DNA of 64,000 nt from positions 485,954 through 549,953 of the forward strand of contig CAVQYZ010000004.1 in assembly GCA_963718405.1 (NCBI GenBank). Reading direction: 5' to 3'. How positions within the stretch are numbered: position 1 is the first letter of the stretch; each line of letters begins with the position of its first letter. This document shows positions 55,094 through 63,884 of the stretch, piece after piece. This stretch comes from Bog-756 sp963718405. GTDB lineage: Bacteria; Actinomycetota; Acidimicrobiia; Acidimicrobiales; RAAP-2. The translations under genes and the position numbers were made by a program. A model generated the notes under the pieces. It searched no databases. It worked only from the letters and a program-made list of their open reading frames with translations, and was not told the origin of the DNA.

Positions 55094-56557
55094 GTGGCCA
55101 CCGAGTCCGACACTGACGCTTGCAGTAGCGCTGACACCGCTGGAGCCGGGACCGCTCCCGAGGTCGGGGCAGGTCCGGTCGGGACCGCTGAGACCGGCTT
55201 TGCCCGGTCGATGCCGGTGCGGGCGCGAATGGTCTTGCGGACGAGATCTGTATGGATCTTTCCGCTGGCCATACCGCTGGTGCTGGTCGTACTGATGTCG
55301 TTCATCTACATCGGCGCCGTCTTGAATCCGGCGGCGCACTTGGACGGGCTACCGGTCATGGTGGTGAACCAGGACAACGGTGCCAGTGTGAATGGCCAGC
55401 ACGTCGATGAGGGCGCCACGGTGGTCCAGGCGTTGAACGGCTCGTCCGTGGTGAGTAGCAAGCTGAAGCTGGAGAGCGTCACGTTGGATCAGGCCAAGGC
55501 GGCGATGGATCGCGGGGACGCCTATGCCACGATCCTGATTCCGGCCGGCTTCACCGACTCACTCCTCGCTGCCGCTGGGAACGACCCTCCTGCTGCGGAG
55601 GTGAGCCCGGGGCAGCCCACGGTGCAGCTGTTGGAGAACGGTCGGCTGGGCAGTCTGGGCGTCGATCTGGCGGCGGGCGTCCTGACTCCGGCCTTCCAGC
55701 AGATCTCGTCATCCATCGGAGATCAGCTGGTTGCTCACAGCACCACTGCGGCCCGGAGCACTTCTTTCGCCACGGCGCAGCTGCACGACCCCGTTCGCTT
55801 CGAGACCGTGAGCTACCGGCCACTCTCACCGAACACCGCGCTCGGGCTCAGTGCGTTCTATGTGGCGCTTCTGGCGATGCTGGCTGGCTTTGTGGGTGCG
55901 ACCATCGTCAACTCCTCCCTCGACGGCGCCCTGGGCTACTCCACGACCGAACTGGGACCGCGTTGGAAGCAGCGGCGACCACTCCCGATCGCACGTCAGC
56001 AGATCCTCCTCTTGAAGTGGTCCGTCGCTCTCGTCGCTGTTCCCATCCTCGACGCCGCCATCGTGGGTGTGGCTGCAGGCATCTTGCGCATGGATGCACC
56101 CAACACCGCCCTCCTCTGGGCTGTCCTGTCCCTGGCCTCGCTGATGGTGGCGAGTGTCACGCTGACGCTCTTCGCTGTGTTCGGGTCAATCGGGCAGCTC
56201 CTGGCCATGCTCGGTCTGATCTATCTGTCGTTGGCGTCATCGGGTGGCACGGTTCCCACCCAGGCCCTCCCGGGCTTCTACAACTTCGTCGGGCACGTGG
56301 AACCGCTCCGCCAGGTCCTCACGGCCGCACGAGCCGTCTTGTACTTCGGGGCCCGGGGTGACGCAGGCCTGACCCACGCGCTTGTCGTGCTCGGCTTCGA
56401 GATCGTGGCGGCAGTCGTGGTCGGCCTACTCATCACCGGCTGGTACGACCACAAGCGTCTCTACCGCCTTTCCCCGGATCTGATCGCCTACATCTCCCGG
56501 GTGACCGACGAGCGGCTGGCGGTCACGCATCCGCCGGTGCCCAGCGCCGGTTCGTAG
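55094..56557 (+). CDS. YhgE/Pip-like (DUF3533/ABC-2 type) membrane exporter
   Basis: 487 aa from GTG 55094 behind AGGAGCAGG. A polar N-terminus, one transmembrane helix near 55-78 (WIFPLAIPLVLVVLMSFIYI), a large extracytoplasmic domain (VMVVNQDNGASVNGQHVDEG; YATILIPAGFTDSLL), then five or six helices from about residue 258 (FYVALLAMLAGFVGATIVNS). This is the YhgE/Pip layout shared by phage-receptor-like proteins, type VII secretion EsaA-like proteins and ABC-2 permeases. It has no ATPase partner in the island, so energy source and cargo are unclear. Confidence 0.8.
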   Translation: MATESDTDACSSADTAGAGTAPEVGAGPVGTAETGFARSMPVRARMVLRTRSVWIFPLAIPLVLVVLMSFIYIGAVLNPAAHLDGLPVMVVNQDNGASVNGQHVDEGATVVQALNGSSVVSSKLKLESVTLDQAKAAMDRGDAYATILIPAGFTDSLLAAAGNDPPAAEVSPGQPTVQLLENGRLGSLGVDLAAGVLTPAFQQISSSIGDQLVAHSTTAARSTSFATAQLHDPVRFETVSYRPLSPNTALGLSAFYVALLAMLAGFVGATIVNSSLDGALGYSTTELGPRWKQRRPLPIARQQILLLKWSVALVAVPILDAAIVGVAAGILRMDAPNTALLWAVLSLASLMVASVTLTLFAVFGSIGQLLAMLGLIYLSLASSGGTVPTQALPGFYNFVGHVEPLRQVLTAARAVLYFGARGDAGLTHALVVLGFEIVAAVVVGLLITGWYDHKRLYRLSPDLIAYISRVTDERLAVTHPPVPSAGS

Positions 56558-56638
56558 CCGGGAGCTGCGCCAGGTCAAGGGATCTGCTCCCGGGGATCGG
56601 AAGCGGCGGTGGCCGTTGGACGCCGCTACCGTTTGGGG

Positions 56639-59329
56639 GTGGCAACGGTCGAGAGGCCTGGATCTACAGGTCAGCTGGTCGGGAGGAGCGCTGAGCGCCA
56701 AGCGATCGCTCGTGCCCTCGATGAGGTGGGGTCAGGCAATCCCCGGCTGGTGTGGGTGGAGGGAGACACCGGCTTGGGAAAGACGGCGCTCGTCCGGCAC
56801 GTCGTGGGACACCTTCCTGGGGAGATCCAGGTGGCGCTTGCTCAGGCCGACGAGCTCGCCGCCGAGCGACCCTTCGAGCTCGCCCGGCAGTTCGGCTGTA
56901 CGTCTGTCGAGAGCTTCTCTGCGGGTATGGAGCTCCTCGAAGCATGGTCCAGCCGGCAAGACCAAGGGCCGGTCGTGGTTGTGGTTGAAGACCTGCATTG
57001 GGCCGACAGCGCGTCGTCGAAGGCGCTGCTCTCGGCCGTGCAGCGGCTGGACAAGGATCGGGTTGCGGTAGTGGTCACGACCCGACCGGGGCTGCACAAC
57101 GGGTGGGAGCGTCTCCGATCCGATCCCGAACGTTGCCTCGGCATCAACTTGGCCCCTTTCGATGTCAATGAAGTGGAGTTCTTTGCGTCATCCGTGGGGA
57201 TCGATCTGACTCCCTATCAGGCGGAACGGCTCCGTTCCCACACCGGGGGACACCCGTTGTACCTTCGAACCCTGCTTGGCGAACTGAGCCCCGCCGATCT
57301 CCAGCGGAGTGATGGAAATCTTCCCGCCCCGCGCTCATTGACGTCGTCGGTCACGGCGCGCCTCTCCGAGACACCGCAGTCAGCGCGCGCCCTTGTTGCC
57401 GCCATGGCCGTCATCAACCAGCGCGCCCCGCTGACGATGGTGGCCCGGCTGGCGGCTCTCAGTTCCCCGGTCGAGCCGTTCGAGGAGCTCCTGGGCACCG
57501 GCTTCGTCCGTTGGGATCCAGAGGAACCGGGCTCTCCTGTTGAGTTCACCCATCCGCTCTACCGCCAGGCCGTCTACGAGGATCTCTCACCGAGCCGCCG
57601 CCGCGACCTTCATCATGCCGCGGCCCAGGTCACGAGCCCGGCTGTGGCGCTCTCCCATCGGGTCGCCGCCGCCGACGGGGCCGACGAGACGCTGGCGGTC
57701 GAACTGGAGACGAAGGGGCGACGCCAGCTGGAAGAGGGGCGGAAGATCGAGGCTGGGCGAACCTTTCAGTGGGCCTCGTCGCTGAGTGTCGGTTCTGCGG
57801 AGGCGAACCGCAGGTTGGTGGACGCCGCCTTGGCCTATGTCAACGGCGGACAGCTGAGTCGTGCCGAAGCCCTTCGATCCGACATCGAATCGTTCGACGA
57901 CGGGCCGGGCCGCAGCCTGGTGTTGGGGCTGCTCGAGTGGGATCGAGGCCACGCAGAGGTTGCCCGGCAGTGGCTTCAGCGAGTGGTTGACCAGGAGGAA
58001 CCGGATGAAGTGGAGACCCGCGCCATGACCGCGCGTGCGTGGGCTGAGCTGGCGGAGATCCACATCACCCTGGGTCAGGGAGCTGAGGCCGCTCAGGCTG
58101 CCGCTCAGGCCCTCGCCCTGGCCCCTCGGCACACCTCCGCTGAGCGGCTTGCCAACATCCACGCCGCCCTGGCTGAAGGGTATATGCGCGGGGCAGTATC
58201 CGGTCTGGCTCGGCTGCGCCAGCGACTGCCACAACCCGCCGGCGAGGTACCTGGTGACGAGGTGGACATGTTGGTTGTCCGAGCCAGCCTCGCCCAGTTT
58301 GCCGGCCGGATCCAAGCCAGCCTGGCTGACCTGCGCTCCGTGGTGGCGCTCACCCAACGTGGCTTCATTCCGGTTGAGCTGGCCCGCACCCACCGGCAGC
58401 TGGGCACTGCACTGCTGGCGGTGGGTGAGTGGGACGAGGCGCTCGTGCAGGCTCGGACCGGGTTGGGAATCGCCACCGACGATCCTCGAGGTGTCGAGGA
58501 AGCGGCGTGCCACGGGCTGCTCGCCACGATCCTGGCCTACCGCGGTGACGCCGAACGGGCTGAGGCGCACGTGGCGGCGGCGGCGGAGTCAGCGGCTCGC
58601 CTCGGTGCCGTCGAAGGCGTCGCGATAGCCCACATCGCCGGTGCTGCTCTGGGCCTTGCCAGCGGTCAACCCGGACGGGTCATCGAGGCACTGGATCCCC
58701 TCACCGCCCTGGCACCGATGCTGGCAGCCCTAACGTTCTGGCCATCCCACGTCGCGGCGCTGATCGAGACCGACCAGCTTGAGCGGGCCCAGGACTCCAT
58801 CGAGGGGCTGGAGTCGGGGGCAGCGGCCCGGAGTCTCGATATGGATGCCCGGCTCCTCGGATTGCGAGCCCGATTGGCAAGGGCTAAGGGAGAACTCGAC
58901 CGGGCAGACGAGCTGTTCGCTCTCGCGCTCGATGGATTCGGCCCCGATGATCCGTTCCTCGAGAGGACCCTCTTGCTCCATGCCCATGGTCAGCTACAAC
59001 TGGAACGAGGTGACCGGACGCGGGCAGTGGCAACCCTTCGCACCGCGCTCGACACGTTCCTGGCCGTCGCCGCCGAGCCATTCGCAAACCGGGTGCAGTC
59101 CGATCTCAAGCGCGCCGGAGCCCGGTCTCCCCGGAGATCAGCCAGATCCTCGCTCGATCTGACCGAGCGCGAGCGGGACGTAGCGGTGCTCGTGGCGAAG
59201 GGGTACTCCAACCCTGAGGCGGCATCGGAGCTCTATGTGAGCCGGAAGGCAATCGAGTATCACCTTCAGAACATCTACGGAAAGCTCGGCATCTCCTCGC
59301 GTCGGGAGCTGCGCGGTCTTGATCTCTAG
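56639..59329 (+). CDS. LuxR-family LAL regulator (AAA ATPase plus HTH)
   Basis: 896 aa from GTG 56639; TACCGT at 56627-56632 lies exactly 6 nt upstream, fitting a leaderless message. Walker A GDTGLGKTA at residues 42-50, Walker B VVVVEDLHWAD, a long TPR-like helical region, and a C-terminal LuxR HTH (LTERERDVAVLVAKGYSNPE; SRKAIEYHLQNIYGKLGI). LAL proteins activate pathway genes after ligand and ATP binding. It is the only regulator seen on the island and the natural candidate to bind its three palindromes; LuxR-type HTHs of the PimM group bind CTNGGGA-type inverted repeats. GTG 56609 is an alternative start. Confidence 0.9.
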   Translation: MATVERPGSTGQLVGRSAERQAIARALDEVGSGNPRLVWVEGDTGLGKTALVRHVVGHLPGEIQVALAQADELAAERPFELARQFGCTSVESFSAGMELLEAWSSRQDQGPVVVVVEDLHWADSASSKALLSAVQRLDKDRVAVVVTTRPGLHNGWERLRSDPERCLGINLAPFDVNEVEFFASSVGIDLTPYQAERLRSHTGGHPLYLRTLLGELSPADLQRSDGNLPAPRSLTSSVTARLSETPQSARALVAAMAVINQRAPLTMVARLAALSSPVEPFEELLGTGFVRWDPEEPGSPVEFTHPLYRQAVYEDLSPSRRRDLHHAAAQVTSPAVALSHRVAAADGADETLAVELETKGRRQLEEGRKIEAGRTFQWASSLSVGSAEANRRLVDAALAYVNGGQLSRAEALRSDIESFDDGPGRSLVLGLLEWDRGHAEVARQWLQRVVDQEEPDEVETRAMTARAWAELAEIHITLGQGAEAAQAAAQALALAPRHTSAERLANIHAALAEGYMRGAVSGLARLRQRLPQPAGEVPGDEVDMLVVRASLAQFAGRIQASLADLRSVVALTQRGFIPVELARTHRQLGTALLAVGEWDEALVQARTGLGIATDDPRGVEEAACHGLLATILAYRGDAERAEAHVAAAAESAARLGAVEGVAIAHIAGAALGLASGQPGRVIEALDPLTALAPMLAALTFWPSHVAALIETDQLERAQDSIEGLESGAAARSLDMDARLLGLRARLARAKGELDRADELFALALDGFGPDDPFLERTLLLHAHGQLQLERGDRTRAVATLRTALDTFLAVAAEPFANRVQSDLKRAGARSPRRSARSSLDLTERERDVAVLVAKGYSNPEAASELYVSRKAIEYHLQNIYGKLGISSRRELRGLDL

Positions 59330-59556
59330 CCTGCGTAGTCCGCTCGTTTGCGTTGCTGCTGGCAATCCCAAGCCTGGGCTTCGCGTACGGGCCGCAGTTT
59401 CAGTTCACATGGCTGATCAAAGAGGCCGTGATCCCTCAAGAGCGATTCGAGGGTTCATTCAAATGGCCCTCTCTTGGAATACTTTGTCGTAGTGGCCAAG
59501 GGACTGAAATCCGAACTCGATGACACCCGCCTGGCTAAGCACTTGGTCTCAAGCCC

Positions 59557-61131
59557 GTGAACGGAAACCAGATCACATCAGAGGGCCGCAGTCGCCAAAT
59601 TGTGCTGGTAGCGATGACCGTCGCGAACGCAATGATCTTGGTCGATCAGACCGCAGTGCCACTCGCCCTGCCATCCATCGAGAAGCAATTCGGGGTGGGC
59701 ACGCAGGTGGCCCAGTGGGTGCTGAGCGCGAGCCTCCTGTCGCTGTCAGGCCTCCTCATCCTCGGGGGTCGGCTCGGAGATCTCTTTGGCCGGCGCAGGG
59801 TATTCGTAATCGGTGCAGTGGGATTCAGCGCGGCGTCGGCAGTAGGAGGGTTGGCCCCGGACTTTCCCCTTCTTTTGGCCGCACGGGTCGTCCAGGGGGC
59901 CGGAGGCGCCCTGATGCTTCCGGGGAGCGTGGCCATCGTCAACCGCACCTTCCCCGGTGCCGAACGCGGGAAGGCGCTCGGCACGATGGGCGGGGTCGCC
60001 GCTATTGCCGGAGCGCTGGGCCCCACCATCGGCGGAGCCCTGACCACGGCGGTCAGTTGGCGCCTGGTGCTGTTGGTCAACGTGCCTCTGGCCGTTGTTT
60101 GCCTGGTGGCCACCGTTTCCGCCGTACCCAGGGACGACGAGCGCGAGGGCGCAGCACACGTCGATTTCCTCGGGGCCAGCCTCTTGTGCCTGGCGATCGT
60201 GTCCCTCGTGTTCGGACTCACCGAGGTCCAGTCGGCACCGTTGGCGTCATTCTCGGTGCTCGGTCCGGTGCTCGTCGCCCTGGTCAGTGCAGCAGGGTTC
60301 CTGTGGTGGGAGCGACGGGCCGCCGACCCCCTAATGGATGTAGGCCTCCTCCGCCGCACCCCGAACTATCTCGGAGCTGTGATCAGTCAGGCTCTGGCTG
60401 GCTCAGTCGAGATGGGCCTCGGCCTGATCTTCCCTTTGCTCCTCATCCTCGACCTCGGGATGAGCCCCTTCGTGGCCGGCCTGGCGCTGATCCCGGTCAC
60501 CGTACCCATGGTTCTTCTCTCGACGACCGTCGGTCGCTGGTATGACAGGTCAGGAGGCCGACCTCCGCTGGTCGTCGGTTTCAGCCTCCTCGCACTCTCG
60601 GGGCTTGCCCTCGGGGTCGGGGTGCATCTACTCCACCCAATAGCCCCCAACTACTTGTACCTCCTTCCCGGTCTGTTGGTATTCGGGACCGGTCTGGCGT
60701 TCGTGCTCACCGCATGCGATCCGGTCAGCCTGGACTCAGTGGACGAGGACCTCGCCGGCCAGGTCTCCGGAGTGTCGGCGACCGCCGAGCAGGCGGGAGG
60801 AGCGATAGGAATCGCCGGGCTCTATGCCGTCTTTCACGGGGTCTATGTCCGTCGCCTCCAGCACCTCACCTCAAGCGGCTCGACCAGTCATCTCACCCCG
60901 CATCAAGGCCAGCAGCTCCGCCAAGCTCTCGATGCAGCCGAGCAGACTGGGCTCCAACCCCACCGCTTCGACCCGTCGTTGGTCCGCTTTCTCATTCCGG
61001 CGTTCGATGCTTCCAAGCTCGGGTACGCCGCAGTGTTCTTCTCGATGCTGGCGATCTCGGTGTTGGGTGGTCTGGGGGCCTGGCGCCTGGTCCGATCACC
61101 ACTCGAAGCGCACCAGCCTCCAGCTGGCTGA
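59557..61131 (+). CDS. DHA2 MFS exporter (EmrB/QacA type)
   Basis: 524 aa from GTG 59557. About 14 transmembrane helices with motif D1-like NAMILVDQTAVPLALPSIEK, motif A GGRLGDLFGRRRVFVIGAVG, and motif C LGTMGGVAAIAGALGPTIGG. Proton-driven exporter of drugs or metabolites in the cytoplasmic membrane. It is intact, unlike the two DHA2 exporters outside the island. Preceded by 227 bp without gene. No operator palindrome stands upstream, but it ends 41 bp before the third one. Confidence 0.9.
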   Translation: MNGNQITSEGRSRQIVLVAMTVANAMILVDQTAVPLALPSIEKQFGVGTQVAQWVLSASLLSLSGLLILGGRLGDLFGRRRVFVIGAVGFSAASAVGGLAPDFPLLLAARVVQGAGGALMLPGSVAIVNRTFPGAERGKALGTMGGVAAIAGALGPTIGGALTTAVSWRLVLLVNVPLAVVCLVATVSAVPRDDEREGAAHVDFLGASLLCLAIVSLVFGLTEVQSAPLASFSVLGPVLVALVSAAGFLWWERRAADPLMDVGLLRRTPNYLGAVISQALAGSVEMGLGLIFPLLLILDLGMSPFVAGLALIPVTVPMVLLSTTVGRWYDRSGGRPPLVVGFSLLALSGLALGVGVHLLHPIAPNYLYLLPGLLVFGTGLAFVLTACDPVSLDSVDEDLAGQVSGVSATAEQAGGAIGIAGLYAVFHGVYVRRLQHLTSSGSTSHLTPHQGQQLRQALDAAEQTGLQPHRFDPSLVRFLIPAFDASKLGYAAVFFSMLAISVLGGLGAWRLVRSPLEAHQPPAG

Positions 61132-61172
61132 ACGGTTCGAAATGCCATTCGGAATGAGCTCCGGCCCGAAAA

Positions 61173-61189
61173 CTAGGGAGTCTCCCTAG
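61173..61189. promoter_or_regulatory. 17-bp operator palindrome, copy 3
   Basis: CTAGGGAG-T-CTCCCTAG, perfect. It is 36 nt before the GTG at 61225. CACAAT (61213-61218), a good -10 box, ends 6 nt before that GTG, which puts the palindrome centre near -44, an activator position. Confidence 0.85.
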
Positions 61190-61224
61190 GGTTCCCAGCC
61201 CAGGCCGTCCTTCACAATGGAATC

Positions 61225-61407
61225 GTGGCCAACATCGCTACCGCACCCAATTGCACTGGGCCGCTTCCCAACTCGCCGGAAGCGGGTTGGGCCTACCCGG
61301 AACGCAGCGAAGGTTGGCGCTCCACATCCACATCCATTTCCAGGTCCTGGCGTCGTCTCGTCGATACCTCTTGCCGGCCTCGGTCAACCCTCAAGGAGAA
61401 ACTGTGA
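61225..61407 (+). CDS. Putative 60-codon leader ORF coupled to the MMPL gene
   Basis: GTG 61225 to TGA 61407, overlapping the MMPL start (61404) as GTGA. The composition (many Ser, Arg, Pro) is unlike a folded protein and the MMPL gene has its own AAGGAG site, so chance is possible. It is listed because its position relative to the operator, and the NTGA overlap, repeat those at 54153 and 54288. Confidence 0.35.
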   Translation: MANIATAPNCTGPLPNSPEAGWAYPERSEGWRSTSTSISRSWRRLVDTSCRPRSTLKEKL

Positions 61408-63590
61408 GTGCAGCGCTTTATCGACTCGGGCAGTGGTGCTTCCGCCGGCGCCGGTACGTGGTCGCCGCGTGGGTGCTGGTGATCGCGATCGTGGCGGTGG
61501 TGGCGATCAACGTCAAGCAGCCGACCAGTAATTCCATCGCCATTCCCGGGACCGAGTCCCAGCAGGCTCTCAACCTCCTCGACCAGAAGTTCCCCGGCAC
61601 CGGCGGGGCCCAGGCCCAAGTCGTCTTCTCCGTCCAGGCGTCGCAGTCGCTCACCGACGCCGCGGACCACCAGGCTGTGGAGGCGACGGTGGCCGAGTTG
61701 CGGAAACTTCCACAGGTCGTCGATGTCACCGATCCCTATCAGGCGGGAACGGTGTCGAAGAACGGCCGGATCGCCTACGCCGTGGTTGCCTATCCCGTCG
61801 CCGTGGCTGACGTGAGCACCAAGGCCCAGAACGCTCTTCTCGCCTCCGGCGGGCCGGCGAAGGCGGTAGGTATCGATGTCAACTTTGGCGGGCAGGTGGC
61901 CCAGGCCAGTACGAAGACCGACACCGAACTCATCGGTGTCCTGATCGCCTTTCTCGTTCTGTTGATCGGATTCGGCTCCGTAGTGGCAGGTCTTCTGCCC
62001 CTCTTCTCGGCCATCGCCGGGGTGGCCCTCACCAATCTGGCGCTGTTGGCTCTGACCGCACGGATCAGCGAGTCCAGCACCACTCCGGTCCTGGCCACGA
62101 TGATCGGACTGGCGGTGGGAATCGACTACTCGCTGTTTGTCATGAACCGACATCGCCAGCAGCTGGCCGAGGGCATGGAACTGGACGACTCGGTGGGCCG
62201 AGCGGTTGCCACCTCCGGTTCCGCGGTCTGCTTCGCCGGCATGACCGTGCTCATCGCGCTGGCGGCACTGAGCGTGGTGAACATCCCGTTCCTGACCGTC
62301 ATGGGCCTGTCCGCCGCCGGAGCCGTGGTGGTGGCCGTCCTGGCCGCAACGACCCTCATGCCGGCGCTGCTCGGCTTCGCCGGTCACCGGCTCATCTCCT
62401 CCCGGTGGGCCCGCCACAAGATCGAGAAGGCGGCAACTCCGGGCTATGAGCCGCTGTCGTGGCGCTACGTGGTCACCCTGAAGAAGGCACCGATCCTGGT
62501 CGTGCTGGCCGGGATCGTCCTCCTGCTGTTTGTGGCCACCCCGTTTCTCAACATGAGACTGGGCCTACCCGATGCCGGTTCCCAGCCCACCAGCCAGACC
62601 ACCCGGCGCGCCTATGACCTCATCAGCGAAGGGTTCGGGCCCGGGGCCAACGGCCCGCTCCTGATCGTGGTCTATGCCCCCGGAGGGATGAACCCCACGC
62701 AGAAGGAAGCCTTCACCGCCTTCTACGAAGCCGAGACGCAACACCTGCCTGCCGATGTGGCGGCGATCAGCAAACCCCTTCCCAATCAGGCCAAGGACGT
62801 CTTCCTCATCCAGGTGATCCCGAAGACCGGTCCCAATGCCGAGGCCACCACCAACCTGATCCACGGCATCCGGAAGGTGGTGGCGGAAGGCAAGGCGAAG
62901 TACGGCCTCGACACCTACGTCACCGGTCAGACCGCACTCAATGTGGACATCTCGGCCAAGCTCTCTTCGGCCCTCCCGGTCTATCTGGCCATCATCATCA
63001 TCCTGTGCCTGCTCCTGTTGATCCTGGTCTTCCGGTCCCTGCTGGTGCCGTTGGCCGCGGTGGTCGGCTACGTCCTCAGCATCCTCGCCGCTCTGGGCGC
63101 CGTGACCTTCGTCTTTCAGGAGGGGCACTTGTCCGGGGTATTCGGCATCGCCAAACCGGGGCCAATCCTCAGCTTTCTGCCGATCATTCTGCTCGGGATC
63201 CTGTTCGGTCTGGCCATGGACTACGAGGTCTTCCTCGAGTCACGGATGCGGGAGGAATCACTGCACAAGGACGCCACCACCGCGGTCACCGACGGCTTCC
63301 GCGGGAGTGCCAAGGTTGTGGGGTCAGCGGCGATCATCATGGTCTCGGTCTTCGCCAGCTTCATCCTGTCGCCCGACCCGACGACCAAGTCCCTGGGCTT
63401 CGCTCTCGCCCTCGGAGTCCTGATCGACGCCTTCGTGATCCGCATGACGGTTGTGCCGGCCAGCATGTACATCTTCAAGGGCGCCGCGTGGTGGCTGCCG
63501 AGATGGATGCGGCGGGCCCTGCCCGATCTCGACATCGAGGGAAGCAAGCTGGCCCAGACCGAAGGGCCGCTCCAAACCCTGTCTTCGTAG
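61404..63590 (+). CDS. MMPL family RND-type exporter
   Basis: 728 aa from GTG 61404 behind AAGGAG. Two halves, each with one helix, a large extracytoplasmic domain, and a five-helix bundle. Characteristic blocks: GLAVGIDYSLFVMNRHRQQL in the first half and ILFGLAMDYEVFLESRMREE in the second, both carrying the D-Y proton relay pair (GIDYS, AMDYE). Such proteins export lipids, siderophores or drugs across the membrane using the proton gradient. It is the last gene of the island and stands behind palindrome copy 3. Confidence 0.93.
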   Translation: MSAALYRLGQWCFRRRRYVVAAWVLVIAIVAVVAINVKQPTSNSIAIPGTESQQALNLLDQKFPGTGGAQAQVVFSVQASQSLTDAADHQAVEATVAELRKLPQVVDVTDPYQAGTVSKNGRIAYAVVAYPVAVADVSTKAQNALLASGGPAKAVGIDVNFGGQVAQASTKTDTELIGVLIAFLVLLIGFGSVVAGLLPLFSAIAGVALTNLALLALTARISESSTTPVLATMIGLAVGIDYSLFVMNRHRQQLAEGMELDDSVGRAVATSGSAVCFAGMTVLIALAALSVVNIPFLTVMGLSAAGAVVVAVLAATTLMPALLGFAGHRLISSRWARHKIEKAATPGYEPLSWRYVVTLKKAPILVVLAGIVLLLFVATPFLNMRLGLPDAGSQPTSQTTRRAYDLISEGFGPGANGPLLIVVYAPGGMNPTQKEAFTAFYEAETQHLPADVAAISKPLPNQAKDVFLIQVIPKTGPNAEATTNLIHGIRKVVAEGKAKYGLDTYVTGQTALNVDISAKLSSALPVYLAIIIILCLLLLILVFRSLLVPLAAVVGYVLSILAALGAVTFVFQEGHLSGVFGIAKPGPILSFLPIILLGILFGLAMDYEVFLESRMREESLHKDATTAVTDGFRGSAKVVGSAAIIMVSVFASFILSPDPTTKSLGFALALGVLIDAFVIRMTVVPASMYIFKGAAWWLPRWMRRALPDLDIEGSKLAQTEGPLQTLSS

Positions 63591-63829
63591 TAGGCACGGG
63601 TACGATCGGAAGAACCTCTCGCCCAATCGGGCCGGGCATGGGCGGCAGACTCGCTCTCGCTCACTGAGGCACATGATTCAGCTTGGAATGAAGGGTGCTA
63701 CATGGTGAACACTAGATTGCGGTTGGAGCGGGGCCGACCTGGATCATTACCGAGGCGTGTTCGCCAGCATCGCTGAACTCAGTCTTACTGCAGTCAGGAA
63801 GTAGCCACGATTTGCGGGACCTAGAGTGC
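63591..63829. other. Non-coding right end of the island
   Basis: 239 bp between the MMPL stop and the att repeat, lower in GC. No integrase remnant was recognised. Confidence 0.4.
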
Positions 63830-63884
63830 CCTCTGAACTGGTGGGCCGTGCGAGTCTCGATCTCGCCACCTTGGGATTAAAAGT
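63830..63884. repeat. Right attachment-site repeat within tRNA-Lys
   Basis: Partner of 51911-51965. It covers the tRNA from the anticodon loop to the CCA plus 9 bp beyond. Confidence 0.9.

Larger units (their letters stand above)
51922..63884. mobile_element. tRNA-Lys-associated genomic island, about 11.9 kb
   Basis: Bounded by the direct repeat at 51922-51965 and its copy within tRNA-Lys at 63841-63884. This is the standard outcome of site-specific integration into a tRNA 3' end, where the incoming element restores the gene and leaves a fragment on the far side. Cargo: alpha/beta hydrolase, SDR, small protein, membrane protein, YhgE/Pip-like exporter, LAL regulator, DHA2 exporter, MMPL exporter. 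All cargo genes read without frameshifts. No integrase, excisionase or transfer gene was seen, so the element looks immobile or its integrase was lost. Confidence 0.75.

Noticed and set aside
61293..62417. 374-codon minus-strand frame under the MMPL gene
   Set aside because: His/Gly/Asp-rich antisense shadow.
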